DNA from: Isoetes taiwanensis
Lineage: Eukaryota > Streptophyta > Lycopodiopsida > Isoetales > Isoetaceae
Reading direction: 5' to 3'
NCBI GenBank assembly: GCA_021234155.1
Contig: JAJEKV010000030.1
Location: 3,968,889-4,032,888, forward strand
DNA length: 64,000 nucleotides
Under the pieces are notes generated by a model. It saw only the letters and a program-made list of their open reading frames with translations. It was not told the origin of the DNA and made no database searches. The position numbers and the translations under genes are program-made. Positions 44,448 through 57,950 of the stretch are shown here, piece by piece. How positions within the stretch are numbered: the stretch's first letter is position 1; the number at the start of each line of letters is the position of its first letter.

Positions 44448-44499
44448 AAGGATCAAAGCCACGACTTCGAGGAATATGCTCCGGTCTTCAATGCATAAA
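44448..44499 (+). pseudogene. Short Ty1/copia reverse transcriptase trace
   Basis: KDQSHDFEEYAPVFNA followed by a stop resembles the copia motif G-x-D-F/Y-E-E-T-F-A-P-V. No further copia sequence was recognised next to it, so this is a tiny fragment or a chance match. Confidence 0.4.
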
Positions 44500-47400
44500 A
44501 AGGAGGTCTAAAAATAAGAACTTAGACCTGACATGTTTTTGCGGAACTCAAAAAGTGTCGACATCACGGAGGCGGATGGCGGTTTATATCCATTGGATCC
44601 GTTGAGTGGCAAGAAACCGTCATTTCGGGACATTTCAAGTTTAGTCCGATTTTGTGGTGACGGTAACCATGGAATAAAATAACGGCTAAGGTTAGCCAAA
44701 TGGCTATTTTGTAGCATTTTTGCCAAGAAAAACGGCTAAAGTAAATGGAAAAAATGCCCAAAAAAAAAATTTTAGCCCAATTTTTGCCACCCAAGTGAGT
44801 TTTTAGGTTGAATAGCCAAACCTTTACCTCCAGACATATCCATCAGGACATGGATTAGCTAAATCTAAGATAGAGTGGGCTTGGAAAAATGGATAGATTA
44901 GCCTGCAATTCAACACCAATGTATGTACTAACTTTAAGAAATTTCAAATAGGGTTTATATTTTTCTTTTTTTTTTTTTTTTTCCACTTCCTTTCTTGTTC
45001 CAAATTACAAAGTTGAAACATTAGAGGAAAAGGAACAATGTATTCCCCTTTTAGGTTTTGAACATGTTCATGTATGGTGATGTCTTGATTTATGTATTTA
45101 CAATAAATTCAATGCCTTTACAAAATGTTTGGATTTTTTTAATTACTATAGCATGATGGCTAATATTTGTCTTTCCATTTGTGAAAGTTTAGCAAAAGGA
45201 AGAAATTGTGATGGAGAAAAACCATTTAGTTTAGCCAAGTGTTAGAAACTTCTAGCCCCAATTTGAAGGTAGTTTAGCTAAACCTATTTTGGCTACACTA
45301 GAATATAGGAGTAGTAATTTATTCCATGGCGGTAACTCGGCCTCTTGGGATGTGTGAGAGATTGAGAGGGATGAAGGCATTGAATCGAATCTGGTTCCTT
45401 GAGATGAGGTTTTACTTCCGATTGTCACAAAGAGAATTATAACTTAAACCGTGACTCTTTTTTCTCTAAACTTCATTACTCCAGCGTGATGAAGGAAAGG
45501 AATAACTTTGGGGGAGGGAAACTTCTTTGAGATACGGAAGTGGACAAGTCAAATTGGTGATAGGGCAGGCTGCAGAAAAGATCCAAAAGCTCGAAAAAGC
45601 AAACTTTGAGCTTCAATGTAGGTTAAAGAATTTGAAGAAAACACCCCTTGGGCTGCGAGAAAGGAAGAAGCATTATCGGCCAGATAGAGGCCGGAAGTTT
45701 GGATCAGGTGCATTCAGAGCCAGCGAGTCCGCGACCCAAAGGTCCGTTTACAACACTAGCAAAGGCGGTTAAGATCACGGGAAACTAGAAGCAATCTTGG
45801 TTACATAGTGAAGAACCTAGCGGCGAGCGGGGAGATAGTGGACATGATTTGTCAGCCCTACAACTCTCCTCTCAAGAAGATGGTATTGGAAATAGTACTA
45901 GGGGAGATCTACAAAGTTAGAAGCGGCGGATGTCTGGTGTTTGTGATGATGTAGGCATCGGTGGAAGCTTGGTTACCGTTCTCTATTCAAGCCATTCCAC
46001 GAAAAAAGAATGGGCACAAAAAGTATTAAGCTCCGTCCACAAATTTACTAGGACAAAGATGGTGTATGCCATATTGGGAGAGATGCACACCACGTTGAAT
46101 GTCTTTGGTCTATACATAGCCATAAAAAGATAAGAATGGCAAAGGATTGTTGTGATATAGTTGGAATGAATGAGCATATAATAATCTTTGGGTTGACACA
46201 GTTTACTCTCTTACAATTCCTTGTCAAATATTATGACTTAGATTCGCGAGAAACTAATGGTGAGATTGAAGTTTGCATAAAATTGGATGAAATGGAGGCC
46301 CGACCAAGTTTGAAAGTATGAGAGGGGTATCAGTTGTCATCATGAATAGAGCAATTGAGAATGCAATTGCACATGCTAAATCAAAAGCAACAAGAATAAC
46401 AAAAAGATGTAGGGTGTGGTGAGGGGAAAAGCGTCTTGGAAAAATGGTTCTCATGTCAATCGAAGATGACACACAGTGGTTGGGTCTCTTTAAAGTTCAG
46501 AAAAAAACCCGAGGTATTGAAATGGGTGTTCAATCAAAAAGTGACATCCCGAGTCTAATATCTAGATTCGAGGGAGGGAAAAATTACAAGTGAATCACTA
46601 TGGATCTTACAAAGTAATTTTTCACTTGGCGTCTGATTTAAAAGCTGAAAGCAATGTACAACATAAGTGGAGGAGGACACGAGGAACATGCAAAAAGTTA
46701 TGCATGCGCAATCATGCAAAAGGAAGTCAAAATGCTTGGGAAGGCTGTTTCAACCTTGTCCCTTAACCAAGCAAATGCTCATAATAGAGGAGAAGAAGAT
46801 CCCAAGTTCCATGGCATTTTTCCCATTCCATTAGAGAGGGTTCATATCACACTTTGCGGCTTTGTGAGAATCATCGACAAGATGATATTTTTGGCTGCAG
46901 TTAAGTGTGGAACATTTCGGAAGAGAAGAGAGGAAGTGGTAGAGTTGAACATGTTCTGCGAGCGAGTTTACATGGTGGCAATGTAAGATTAGAGCTCGAT
47001 GAAAGGGCGGGGAAAAAGAACAAGTGTGCCTAAATGGTGTCAATTGGAGGGGTGCTTCGGCCTTCATAAAGAATCATAGAGGCTGCAGGCGGAAACGGAT
47101 GGGAGAAAAAGGTCTATGAATTTGGAAAATTGCTGGTTGATCTGCGGAGCGGGACCCTTACTGAATGGCGTTAAGTTCGGCATTGAAAAAAAGCATGGGA
47201 TGCATTGTGCGAATTGTTCCCCATACATTGAGAAATGGACCTCCTAAGAAGATCGCGAGAAATGTTCGTTACAAAGCGAATAACAAATTTATTAAAGCTT
47301 TCATAGGCGCATGGGGAAGTGAAATCCACGCGCTACTTGCACATCTTTTGGGCTCATGCACGGTTTTGGTTTTGGAAGTATGGAAGCCTAGCGATTAGTG

Positions 47401-47560
47401 GAGTGCACAAGGCATGGAGAAATCGCGCCAAACAAAAACGGCTAAAAATAGCCTTTCAGCCATTAACACTCAAAGAGGGGTGGAAATGTGGGAACCAACC
47501 CTCTAAAGCCGAGGATAGCCCGAAGTGGTTTTATAGAAGGCGATGGCTAAATCGACCAAG
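44500..47560. other. Low-confidence region with unassigned frames
   Basis: Frames include 45,527-45,772 (81 codons; GQAAEKIQKLEKANFELQCR could be a short coiled coil) and 46,654-46,986 (110 codons; ending RREEVVELNMFCERVYMVAM). Neither matches a family I know. CAG and CTG are scarce here (6 in 44,041-45,060), so frames are not reliable. A poly(T) run lies at 44,966-44,982. Confidence 0.4.
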
Positions 47561-47569
47561 AAGGTCGCT

Positions 47570-48450
47570 TTAAGGGAGCAACCGGAGTCGTAAACACCAT
47601 TGGCATAATCTTTGAAAGCGGAAAGTTGCTTGGCAAAATTCAGGGCCCCACTGGCATCGCCTTGATGGAGATCTAAGAGACAAAGAATGCGGTAAAATAT
47701 ACTTGTAATGTGTAGCATGTTCACGGCGAAAGTACTTGCCTCCAACCTTGTTTACTGGCTGTAGCCCGGCGTCGTGTGATCTTATTTGTATCATCATCTG
47801 GCGAGCGATTGGAGGATCGCTATTGCTTGCATTTATGTGGCTTGGCGTGTGTGAAGCTTTACAAGATAATAATAAAAAAGGGTTACTTTTGATTAAAGTT
47901 GTGAAAGATGTTACATTGAAAAACAAAATACAGCGACTCATTGTTGCTCCGGTCACGAGCTCTTTCTTCATTATCTTCATCATCATCATCAGCTCAGTCC
48001 TGCGTCTTACGTCTTCATCTCTTCCCCTCAAGCGAGCAATCACCCTATCAAACGTTCCTCAATCGTCCACCATCTCTTTGTACATGTCCCGCTCTGTCCC
48101 AATAGCACAAGCGTGTTCTTACTGAATTAGCATCCTCGTTGCCGTCATAACCACCTCGGTCGCGGTTGTTGGGGCATGTCATCTCATCCGACCTTCTATT
48201 CAACCGCTGATTTTGCCTCTCGGCTCACGAAGCATGAAGGTTGAATTCATTCTCTTCTTCTTTACTGCTGAATTAGCGGCGTTTTCCTTTAGAATATCAT
48301 CTTGCTCCTTCAACCTCTTCATTAGAACACCCAACACTATGTGAGAAGGGAGTTCTATCCTCTTCGTTTTCCATTATCGGTTGAGGATGTAGGCCATAGA
48401 TGACAAATGGGAGGGCGTTAAGATTATAGAAGTGAGAGCAAAAGACTCTA
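47570..48450 (-). other. Unidentified minus-strand coding-like region
   Basis: A 157-codon minus-strand frame (47,570-48,043) contains a repetitive Met/Lys segment and overlaps an 80-codon frame (47,503-47,745) with GDASGALNFAKQLSAFKDYA and CSLKATFLVDLAIAFYKTTS, which looks protein-like. Upstream of it, MYKEMVDDGTFDRVIARLRG reads through. I cannot name a family. It precedes, on the same strand, the repeated units at 49.7-51.2 kb and may be a distant member. Confidence 0.3.
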
Positions 48451-48849
48451 ACGGCCCGGAAGGAGCACAATGCAAGGACCTCAATTTATACATATTAAGC
48501 TTGAACATATTAAACACACTTTCGGTGGTAAGCGCGCGTGTCGGCGGTCTGTCGGTTGTCCGCTAGAACACATTAATGGTCTTGTCCATTTGGAACACAT
48601 TAATAACTATTCTAACTTCTGCTTTGTATATCACCCACGCCTGAGAAATTTGCACCGAGAGCTTTAAAACCCTATGAAGGGTTTAAAGCGTGTGATACTG
48701 TCTTAATCATTCTCTCCCACCGGATATTGAAAATTAAAAATAGGCGTAATATTGACACATTTGTCAAAACTTTTTCCCATTGAAAAAAAAAACCAATTAC
48801 AAACATTAAAAAAGCGGGCCCCTCTAGGAGGAGCCGTGCCTATAATCGC

Positions 48850-49340
48850 CGGGCAAGCTCTTCACGGAGGCGGTGATAATTTTTTAAACTCCTCAACATG
48901 ATTGCACGCCCATAACTCCGTTCTCATATTCCATAACCTTATCTTCCCGCTCATCGGGTTGGGCTCGGGCAGCCTCTCCCGCCGATGCGGGCCTAAGCCT
49001 CTCTTGGAGGGTTATATCTCTCGTGGCGCGCAATTTGCGGTCTAAAGGCGGCCGTGATTGTCGCGCACTAAAATCCTCCACAGAAGAAGGCGACTTTTTC
49101 TGCCGCCACCGGCTTAGGCGTCTTCATCATTCTTTTTCTTTTAGAAAGCGGATCCGTTCCTCAAAAACCGCAGATATTACGAATTTCCTTGACAAAACTT
49201 GAGACAAGATCTGGCGGGGATGGGCGGGGCTGGGAGGCCATTGAAAGTGATGGGAGAAACGGGAGAGATGGCCGAGGCGGATGTGGTAGAAACGGGGAGA
49301 TGGCGGATAGAGAAGACAAAGGCCTCCGGCGTTTTATATA
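48850..49340 (-). other. Minus-strand gene-like unit with TATA box
   Basis: TATATAAA (minus) at 49,333-49,340, then a CT-rich leader and a possible start with MASQPRPSPPDLVSSFVKEI, followed by stops. A further frame at 48,893-49,081 includes RATRDITLQERLRPASAGEA. The TATA spacing and RDITL phrase resemble the two units to the right. Confidence 0.3.
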
Positions 49341-49734
49341 GAAACTAGAATCGTTGGAATCTGGTTCGCGATGGAAATAAAGTTGTGTAATAATCCTCTG
49401 GCGAAATTATAGCATGCAATTAAACGGTAGCTATGTTGTTAGCATCATGGGATCCGTCATATCTAACCCGTCTTGTATGCGAGCCATTACAAAAACCGAT
49501 GTTATTGTGGCGGCGCATGCCACGTCCTTAGCATGGCGTTGTCATCCACAAAGCCCGCAATATGTGAATAGGCGTTGTCATCCACATGCAAATTAGCATT
49601 TACACAAGCAAGTTATCACATAATCTAGCTAGATATTTGTGTGTTACATACACTTTTCCATTAATAAATTATGAATTTATACATACAGCGAGGTTTATGC
49701 GTTGTGGAGATCATCTGACGAAATCCATTGATTG

Positions 49735-50338
49735 CTACCTAATTGCAAGAATGGCATTTGGCGTCGTGTGATCTTTAATAAAACAAAACAAGAGAGCAGA
49801 GATAGAAGCAAAAGCAAATTTTTCTTTGAAACAAAAATATATATACAATGGCTCACGGATCTTCATGATCACGTAGGCGGCGAAAAAATCGTTCTCATCC
49901 TCAAACTTCGAAGCTTCTTCTCCATATCTTCTAAGCGCAAAATATTGTGTCTTGATTAAAGCGCCTCGACCCTCTGACTATTGGCATCTCGGTGCACGGT
50001 TAATGTTGCCCGCGAGCTCAAGGTCTGGCTCATCTGACAGCCCCATCGTGAATTCTAACCTGTCCGCCTCCATCTTCTGGCGGCGAGGCAATTTTTCGTC
50101 GTGAACCTCCTTGAATCTCTTCATCACCCACGGCAAAGGGTGATGTCCGTGAAACGACTCACAGGCGCTGATCTGCTGGAGGAGGATAGAAGATGCCATC
50201 GGAGGAAAGCGGAGAAGCGGAAGCGGAAAGATAAGCGAGAAGCGGGGGAAGGATCGGGAGGAAGTAAAGGAATGAAGAGAAGGCGAAGGCGGAAGAAAAA
50301 CCGTGGAAATCAGCAAGATAGAAGGTCTTCTATTTATA
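49735..50338 (-). CDS. Repeated small gene, unit 2
   Basis: Minus-strand unit with TATAAATA at 50,331-50,338 and an open frame at 49,978-50,316. The first Met gives 112 residues; an internal Met at about 50,199 starts MASSILLQQISACESFHGHH, followed by WVMKRFKEVHDEKLPRRQKM. Downstream, in other frames, LRRYGEEASKFEDEND extends the similarity to unit 3. Function unknown; the protein is small, charged and probably soluble. The frame may be truncated by sequence errors. Confidence 0.4.
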
Positions 50339-50589
50339 ACGAGGGATTTTCGTAGTAGCTTGGAATTCCGGAAAGGATGCCGTGGAATTTGGGAAAATCG
50401 TTACTTCTGCGGCGTTGAGGTGAGGAAAAAGGACCGTTACTTCTTCTAGCGTCTTTTCTTCGAGCTTCGTGTGATAATTTTTATTGATAATTTGATTGAT
50501 ACAATCCTATACATAAGTAATTTTTCGTACATAACTAAAGAGATGAACTTCTCATTGACAAAATAGAGCGGCATGGAGATCCTGCGAAA

Positions 50590-51216
50590 TTGAAATCCAT
50601 TGATTGCTATTTAATTGCAAACAGGCATTTAAGCGTCGTGTCTTCTAAAAAGCGAGAACATACATTGGAACAACGGGGATAGATAGAAGCAAAAATAGAA
50701 AACTTTTCTTTGAAGCAAAAATAGATAGATACAAGCGACTGGGGATCTTCATGATCCTCTAGCTGATTTTCATGTCGGTGGCGGTAAAGCCCGGATTCTC
50801 ATTCTCATCATCAGCATTTCGGGCTTCTTCTCCATATCTTCTAAGGCACTGCCCGAAATCATGTGGCGGTTTCAAGCTACCGGCCCTGCGGCTGTCATTA
50901 ACCTCTTGGTACATGGCGAATGTTTCCACGAGCTCAGCGTCTGTTCGCTTCGTCGCGGCGGCCCTCGTGAAGGCTAATCACATGGGCCCGCGGTTGTTTT
51001 CATCATGGATCTCCTTGAATCTCTTCATCACCACTGCAAGGGTGATGTCCCGCGAACGCGGCTACGGGGGCGGGGAGTGCTATCTTGGCGTGGTAAACTT
51101 GCTAAAGGAAGATGATGATGCCAGCGCCGGGCGAAGGTGGAAGGCCGAGCGGTAGGAAGTAAGAAAGATGGCGGAAGCGTCCGGAGGTCGGCGTGGACAT
51201 CGGTCTTCTATTTATA
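50590..51216 (-). pseudogene. Repeated small gene, unit 3
   Basis: A direct repeat of unit 2 with TATAAATA at 51,209-51,216. Pieces: DITLAVVMKRFKEIHDENNR, ELVETFAMYQEVNDS and LRRYGEEARNADDENEN. The 3' flanks also match (CATTGATTGCTA.TTAATTGCAA; GAAGCAAAAATAGA). No single frame covers it. The conserved MKRFKE-HDE core across units suggests a real protein family that I do not recognise. Confidence 0.4.
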
Positions 51217-51259
51217 ACATGAGTCACCACGAGTTGCTTCGGCGTCGTGTGAGGAATAA

Positions 51260-52461
51260 ATAAATTAATTGTCTTTTTCAATAATATTTCATTTCTTGAG
51301 ATAGATATCAGCATGCGTGCCGACCACGAAACCCAAAGTTCAAAGAGCGATGTGTTGATGAAATGATAAGTAACAAGGGGAAATGAAGAGTTAGGTTGAG
51401 CCGGTCGAGGAGGTTACGACGATGAAGCAATGTTCATTATCTCTTGGACCTGAAATTGGCGACTCAATGCACTATGAAATGCAACGGGGCGTCCTTGACA
51501 ATTTCCACCCGTGCCCCACAGCGTATTCTTTTCCTCTTGATATTTAAGATTGGTACAACATGTTAGAATATGCCATTTAGCCATGCAAATGTAAAATTAT
51601 ATTCTTGGCAATAATTGTTAATCCGTTCTCGATTAGATGCACTCTCGATCTTTGGTGCCCGCATAACACAATACCACACAGGAACAGCGTTATGTGCATA
51701 GGTTAGTGCCGTTTATTGTTGAGGATAAAAATTTTCGTTTTTTTCACGATCGATTATTTTAAATGATTTTATTAGCTTATCTTGGTCCATTACTCCAACA
51801 ACACCACAACTAGGCTCATAACTTCCGTTATACCACTTAAGCCTAGCCGCACCGCTTTTCGTTTACTCCTTGCATTAATTATTGTAAGGGTGCAAACTTA
51901 TAATATTTATTATCCTCGTCAATACAATCATTTGTTTTAGCATTGTTAAACACCACAAGGTCTTTGTTCTCCTTTTTATTTTATTTTCTTATTGCTTTTT
52001 TTTTTTTCTTTTATGTATAGGGAAATCAAAAGGTTAACTTATTAATAGGACATATGAAATTGTTGGAACTTATGAAATTGTTAGGTTAACATCTAGTTAG
52101 GTCTTCACGTTGAAATTTAGTTTAGGGCAAAACACCTTCAAAGGCGTGACCATGCACAAATCCGACTCTTCTCACCGGAATCGCTCAGGCTCATACGCAA
52201 GCATGTAGCTATGGCATGGCCAAATCGGCATGCTTCTAATCTTCGATCCGCGATTTTTGCAGGGTTAAGCTTCAAAACACTAGAATTCATACCTTGGCTC
52301 CGGGCAACAAAAGCGGGCGGCTTAGGGTGCGGCTTCCCGGATCGATTTTTTGCCTTATATCTTCTTTCTTAATATTTCTCCTATAGCCCTACTTGGGGGC
52401 CAGTTCCTAAAAGCCTACCGGGCTGATTTGATGATTCTAGATTCTAGGTTTTGCTTTTAGT
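51260..52461. repeat. LTR-like repeat, left copy
   Basis: Shares with 58,176-59,342: GATGTGTTGATGAAATGATAA, GTTAGTGCCGTTTATTGTTG, TAAGGGTGCAAACTTATAAT, GCATGTAGCTATGGCATGGC, TTGATGATTCTAGATTCTAG. On the minus strand this is the 3' LTR. Confidence 0.75.
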
Positions 52462-53867
52462 TTACTCTTAATCTATCTCCCGGACCTCTACAAGCGGATG
52501 ATGCTTCTCATATAGCCGAACCTTTCGATTACGTCACGATTAGGGAAGGATGCAAGGCGGCTCTACTTGCGGGCAAATGAATGAAACGAGGCGGGCAAAA
52601 TCTTGACATACTCGGCGGGTATATTGCAATCATTTTGTTTACCACGGGATCTCTGAGGGATTTCTCTCAAGGTAATCCTTGTTAGAAGCTAGTTTCGAGA
52701 AGAAAGCTTGACGAAATTTTACTTGGATTTCAACAAACATAAGCGAGGAATCATTCACTTTCCACACAAATTAACACTCATAATAATCAATAAAGAAGGC
52801 ATCATGCACAAACAATGATGGACCCAGTCATACCGGATGCTCAAAACAAGCGTGCGAGAGCACCGAGCGAGGCACAAAAGGTAGTTTTCTCATTCACGTT
52901 GAATTTCTCTTATACAATTCCAATAAAATCTGGACCATTAAACAATTGTAATCTTTGCCCTCCATGTGGAAAACTTCTTTAAGCTCTAAGATTTTGACAC
53001 CTAAGCAATCCTTAATCTTCCATCTCTTCCAATCACATCATTTGTGCTTTCTTTTACAATTTTTGCACCATTAAAATAGTTTGAACCATGAGATATAGGG
53101 ATCTTCTACCATACTCAATGTCGGCTAGCCTCATAATAACAACATAATTGCGCATTTTCTCCCATTTGCAGACCAAGACACTATTAATTTCCACAAATAT
53201 GCTCCAAGCTGCTTCAAAACAAAGTCAGTAGCTACTTTCCATTACATTATACTCCCTATAATTGTCCAGTCAGATGAATAATAGAAAACCTATTTGAACT
53301 TGCTGGGATGGAGAAAATGGCCCGACCAATATGGAAATGGAAAAACAATGGTAAAAAAAACAATGGTCATGGTTGGTAAACCAACTAAAATGGATGAACA
53401 TGAAATGATAGAAGAAAGGATGCTCTATAACGTGAAAAAAGCGTCGTTAGTAGAACATATGGCTGCTAATATGGTGCGAAGCTGATTGCAGCACTTTATG
53501 GTTTTGAGACTATGGATGGATGAATGAAAGTATGGTTTGAATAATTACGAAAAACCGGATAATTTTGCCATGGAAACAAAAATTAGTAGCGTTCTTCTTG
53601 GGATGGTAAAAGCTTACATGGCGGAACTTTAATGGATTGACATGGAGTGGATGAAGTGTAATGTGAAATGAATTGGCGAAAATGGGAGACAAGCGAGGAA
53701 TTGTGAACCTATCATGGAAACCATAAAAGTTAGTAGCTTTAAAATTTTCGGATCACGAGGGATTGATTTGGCGGCACTTTATGGATGAATGAGGTGTAGA
53801 ATGAAAAATGAGATGAATTTGAGTATCTGAAAGAGCAAGCGGATGAATAATGAAAAAATCAAATTCT

Positions 53868-53925
53868 TTATTTTATTTTATTTTTTTTTTTTATTTTTAT
53901 TTTTTTATAAATTTTTTCCCTTTTT
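53868..53925. repeat. T-rich low-complexity run
   Basis: TTTATTTTATTTTATTTTTT and similar, about 58 bases of T with single A, inside the degenerate gypsy element. Confidence 0.8.
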
Positions 53926-53959
53926 ATGCTATTATCCCCTTAAAATGTATTCATTGCCC

Positions 53960-54700
53960 TCGATGAATTACGACATCTGGAAGTTTCTTGAAAGTCCTTG
54001 GTGCATAATATGCTTTTAGACGTGCACCATTAATTCTAGTTGGAAGTTCATTCCCTTTTACAAAATCCTGTAACACCACAGATCCATTAGAAAAACATTT
54101 TTTTACAACATATGGTCTGTCCATCTCATTCTCTCAACTTTCACAGTTTTTTTCAATACTTTGAATATCATACAATAACACTAAGTCATTCTCTTTTAAA
54201 ATTCCTTATTTTTATTATGCTCATCACTTCGTTGCTTTTTGGAGTGCTTCTCCTAGCCATATAAGCATGGAAGCCCGAACTTCATCAAGTTTTCAACTTC
54301 GTGCAAAGCGTGCTTTAAGGCTACCATCTTCATCCCCTTCCTCTGAATTGCTACTCTTAGAGATGGGATTTTCCAATTCTATTGGCAAAATTACTTCTTG
54401 GCCATACACTAACATAAAAAGGAGTTGTTTTGTTTGCAAAGCTATTCTATAGGCCCATAATGCATCTAACAATCTCTTATCCCAATCCAGTCCTATTAGG
54501 CGTTACAAATCTTAAGTCATTACATTACATAGAGTTTTATTGGTTCTTTCAACGGCCATTAGCTTGGGATGGTATGGGGTGCTTTTTCTATGGGATATTT
54601 CATATCGTTCGATTAAAGGCTGTAATTACTTCATTAACAAAAGTGAGAACCCTATCACTCACCTAACTCTAAAAGGACAATAAACCTAATGATAATATTT
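53960..54700 (-). pseudogene. Gypsy integrase remnant
   Basis: Minus strand: RVLTFVNEVITAF, a PSQANG motif (usually PQANGQ), FANKTTPFYVSVW (usually Y..A..T.TTPF.LVYG), then NGSVVLQDFVKGNELPTRIN and GARLKAYYAP of the C-terminal domain, followed by VVIHRGQ and a stop. Frames change several times. Confidence 0.7.
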
Positions 54701-54879
54701 TCATACAAAGATTTGCAACAACTTGGCATTATCATGGCGGTGAGGCTTTGGCCCATTTAGTGACAAATGTTATTGTCTTGTCTTGGTCTTGGAGCAATAG
54801 TTGCAATTATACCCACTAAAACCGTCAAAGGAAAAGAGTAATATTCATGCCACGGCAAGCGGAATCCTAACCGTTATCG

Positions 54880-55110
54880 ATAAATGTGCCTGCAGATCTT
54901 TAGCTGTGCGCATTCAATGTCGTCTATAGTCTACACACTCTTAGTTTCTTATTCTTCTTTGGGACTACACAACAATTGGTGACTGACCATTCACTATTTT
55001 TCAATAGGCTCTATAAAACCAGCTTCTAACAATTTGTCGATTTCTTCCTTAACTACACTTGAATAATTTGGATTCATCCTATAAAGGTTTTGTCTATCGC
55101 TCTGCGTTAG
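54880..55110 (-). pseudogene. Gypsy reverse transcriptase N-terminal remnant
   Basis: Minus strand: PYRMNPNYSSVVKEEIDKLL, EAGFIEPIE, then WSVTNCCVVPKKNKKLRVC, the opening of a gypsy polymerase (usually W.SP.V.VPKKNGK.R.C.D). The YxDD box and palm are absent; integrase sequence starts about 180 bp further on. Confidence 0.75.
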
Positions 55111-55559
55111 GTTTCCAAAACAATCTTATGTACTACTCAACTGGAGATATACCTCTAAAGGTCCGCGATAACTCCAACAAATACATCTTGAAATTCTAAA
55201 AAGAGATCCATGTATTTTGCCGACAATACGCTCCTCATCAAATTTTGCTCTCCAAAAGCCACTTTAGGTTCTTCTAGAGTCCCTAAATTTAAATCAACAT
55301 CTTCCGGGAAGTTAGCATTGCTTGATCTACCTAGATTGCATTATAATGCGGAGGTCTCCTTTAATTTAGTTCCCCTCCTCATATTTGGAGAATTTTCGGG
55401 ATATTTCTTTTTTTCATCATCTTCTGTTTCTTACGAAATGGTTTTAAGATTAACGTACACTTATAGTATAGCATTTACACAATTTAGTCATCCATTCTTA
55501 AAAGCAATTAACCGGTGTCTTCCTAATGTTTAAATGCTCATAACCCACTACTCAACATA

Positions 55560-57950
55560 CCTTGATCCAACCTCAATTCCCTATTATTTCCATTATAATC
55601 ATCCATCCTCATCATCATCATCATCGTCATAGATCATGAGGATGTCCTCTATAGAGGAGCTAGTATCACTATCATTCCCATCCTATCTCTAACTTGGATA
55701 TGCACCCTAATTTTAATCTCATTGTTCCCATCCCCAATATGCAAGTAACCCGTAGACCAATCATGTTTTGGTTGAAGCTTTTATCAACCATGGCCTACCT
55801 AGTAACAATGGATAAATAAACCCTCCACATGCCGTTTCTCAATATAACATAGTCCACAAAGAAAGTTACACCAGCAATTAATGTTTTTATTCAGTAATCA
55901 ATCCCATGGTTTGTACCCATTTTTGATCCATACATTCTAACCACAAAATGCTGGTGCGGGGCTTGAGCAATTCTAATTTTTTCCATATAGATTAGGGCCA
56001 TGAGTGTTCCATTTGGACCACTCCATCTATTATTACGATTTCACTTATTAAAGGTTTCCATTAATTTCAACATCCACAGGCATAGAGGAGCTCATGTAGG
56101 CTATTATAGATGCGGAAATTTTGCAGTGCATATGACTCTTTAGGACATTATTATCTTCACGACAACTAAGGGCAAATTTGCGTATTGTTTTAAAATTGAT
56201 GAGGTTGTTTATTTTCCATATCTTTTGAAATATCGCCGTTGACTCGCTTTCAAATTCTGTATGCTTTTTATGAACACGCTATCCTTGCTTCTTTTTGGGT
56301 GGTTGCCATGTATTTTATAATTTCTCTTGCTCTAGGTTTGAGGCAATTCGCCGTTTCTTCGGCTTATCTCTGGCGGTCATATGTGCTCACCTCGTCATCG
56401 ACGTTGTTTCCGCCGGCTCAAATTTGCTTAATGCGTTATCATCATTATAGACTGGCTTTCATTATTAACTACGCCGATTTGATTCTCTCTCATTTTACGC
56501 AATTCCTTTCTCTCCTTGCCTCAAATTCCTTGCGTTGAGTTTCTACAACATAAGGCTGGAGAACTTGGCTCTCAACGAATATGGCCCCACTATCAATGAC
56601 GACTCCATACCCTATTGTGGGAGGCAGGTTTTGTATTACTTTTAAGCTTATGAGGCAATTTTCTTAGAGTGCAACCCACTTAGGTTTAGCCAGTTCCACA
56701 TATTGGTTGGTAACCCTGTTGGCTTCATGGGATTTGGATGTTGAGGCGCAATGTGCCCGTTTCAGCGACATCTATAACGTGGTCTTCTTCCTAAGCATTT
56801 TGGACTGCATTATTAGTTTTGAGGAGTTGTGTTATACACCGCGGAACGCATTCCCTATAATCTCCACATTAAGTTGGGCACCCATTATCCCTTGATATTG
56901 GGAGATACTAAGGCGAGGAATTTGAGGTCTTATCATCCCAACTCCATCCTTGGCGTGAGTGAAAACATTGATGCGATTCTATGATTTGTTTTCCCACGGT
57001 TTTAGAGCAAGGGAGGCTTAAATTAAGTGACGTTGGACATTCACTAGAGGTGACCATACCCTTTACGACTTTACATATTTGTTCTCTTTAGAAATTTGTG
57101 GTTTAGACTCTAAACCTTTATCCAATTTAATTGTAGTGGAGTCATTTTAGCTAGTTAAACTCTCAGGCAATTCATCTTTAATGTACACCAAGTTTAACGT
57201 CCACAAGTTGTTGAGGTTCTTTTATGGGTAAAGTTAGATTGCATTATTCTTACCACTTGTGTTTTACTATAATCAATTGTACCCATCATTGAAGGAAAAG
57301 TGCCAATAGAGCATACCTGAAATGTTGCGTTGGACTTGCCTCTATAGAAATATTTGGAACCATGGCGTTACGGCGCCTCCCAAAACTAAAGGCATTGCCA
57401 TCCACGGGATGATAATAACGCCATGCCAATCTTTGCTTGTTCCCAACGAGGCATGCTTAATAGCTGACTTCACAAAGTAATTGCGGGAGTTGGCCCTTTG
57501 TAAAACCAAGGTCTGGTGGTAATCCATTGGTAAAAATTACCTGCGATCTTACTGCTGAAGACGAAACCACTTTTCGCAACCAATCTCACGGAATCTAATC
57601 ACGCGCTTCTGGGCACTTTCTCGGTGGGCTTAATATAATTTAATTCATCACTTACTTACTCTTTGTACGGAAGCCCACTGGAGTCAAATGCAGGTTAGAA
57701 CCCTTTTCGATCATCCAATGACCGAAAGAATTTCAGCGGCCTATGCCGTTCCGGCACCATCTTGCAAGGTAGCGGAAGAGTCTTAGCCTCGGCATTCCAT
57801 TCCTCGATTTGCCTCGCCATAGTTAAAAGGCGTACGCGGTCTACCATCTTGCCGCGGGTCCCACAAAAGGCGAAAATCTGGGATATTTCATTTTAGGTCT
57901 TTTTGTGCCATTGGAAGAATTTGTGTTAGTATTAGAAATTTCGGGTGGCC
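55560..57950 (-). pseudogene. Gypsy gag and protease remnants
   Basis: Traces on the minus strand: ARQIEEWNAEAKTLPLP and RSLDDRKGF (about 57,680-57,840), a zinc-knuckle-like YRCR-x-NGHIAPQHP (about 56,740-56,790), and a protease-like AMVDKSFNQNMIGL (about 55,740-55,800; family AMVDSGS). A CATCAT-type run at 55,606-55,630 codes for Asp residues. All are broken; the reading order supports a minus-strand element. Confidence 0.45.

Noticed and set aside
50101-50355. Plus-strand Lys/Arg-rich frame
   Set aside because: Antisense of the CT-rich leader and start of the minus-strand unit with its TATA box.
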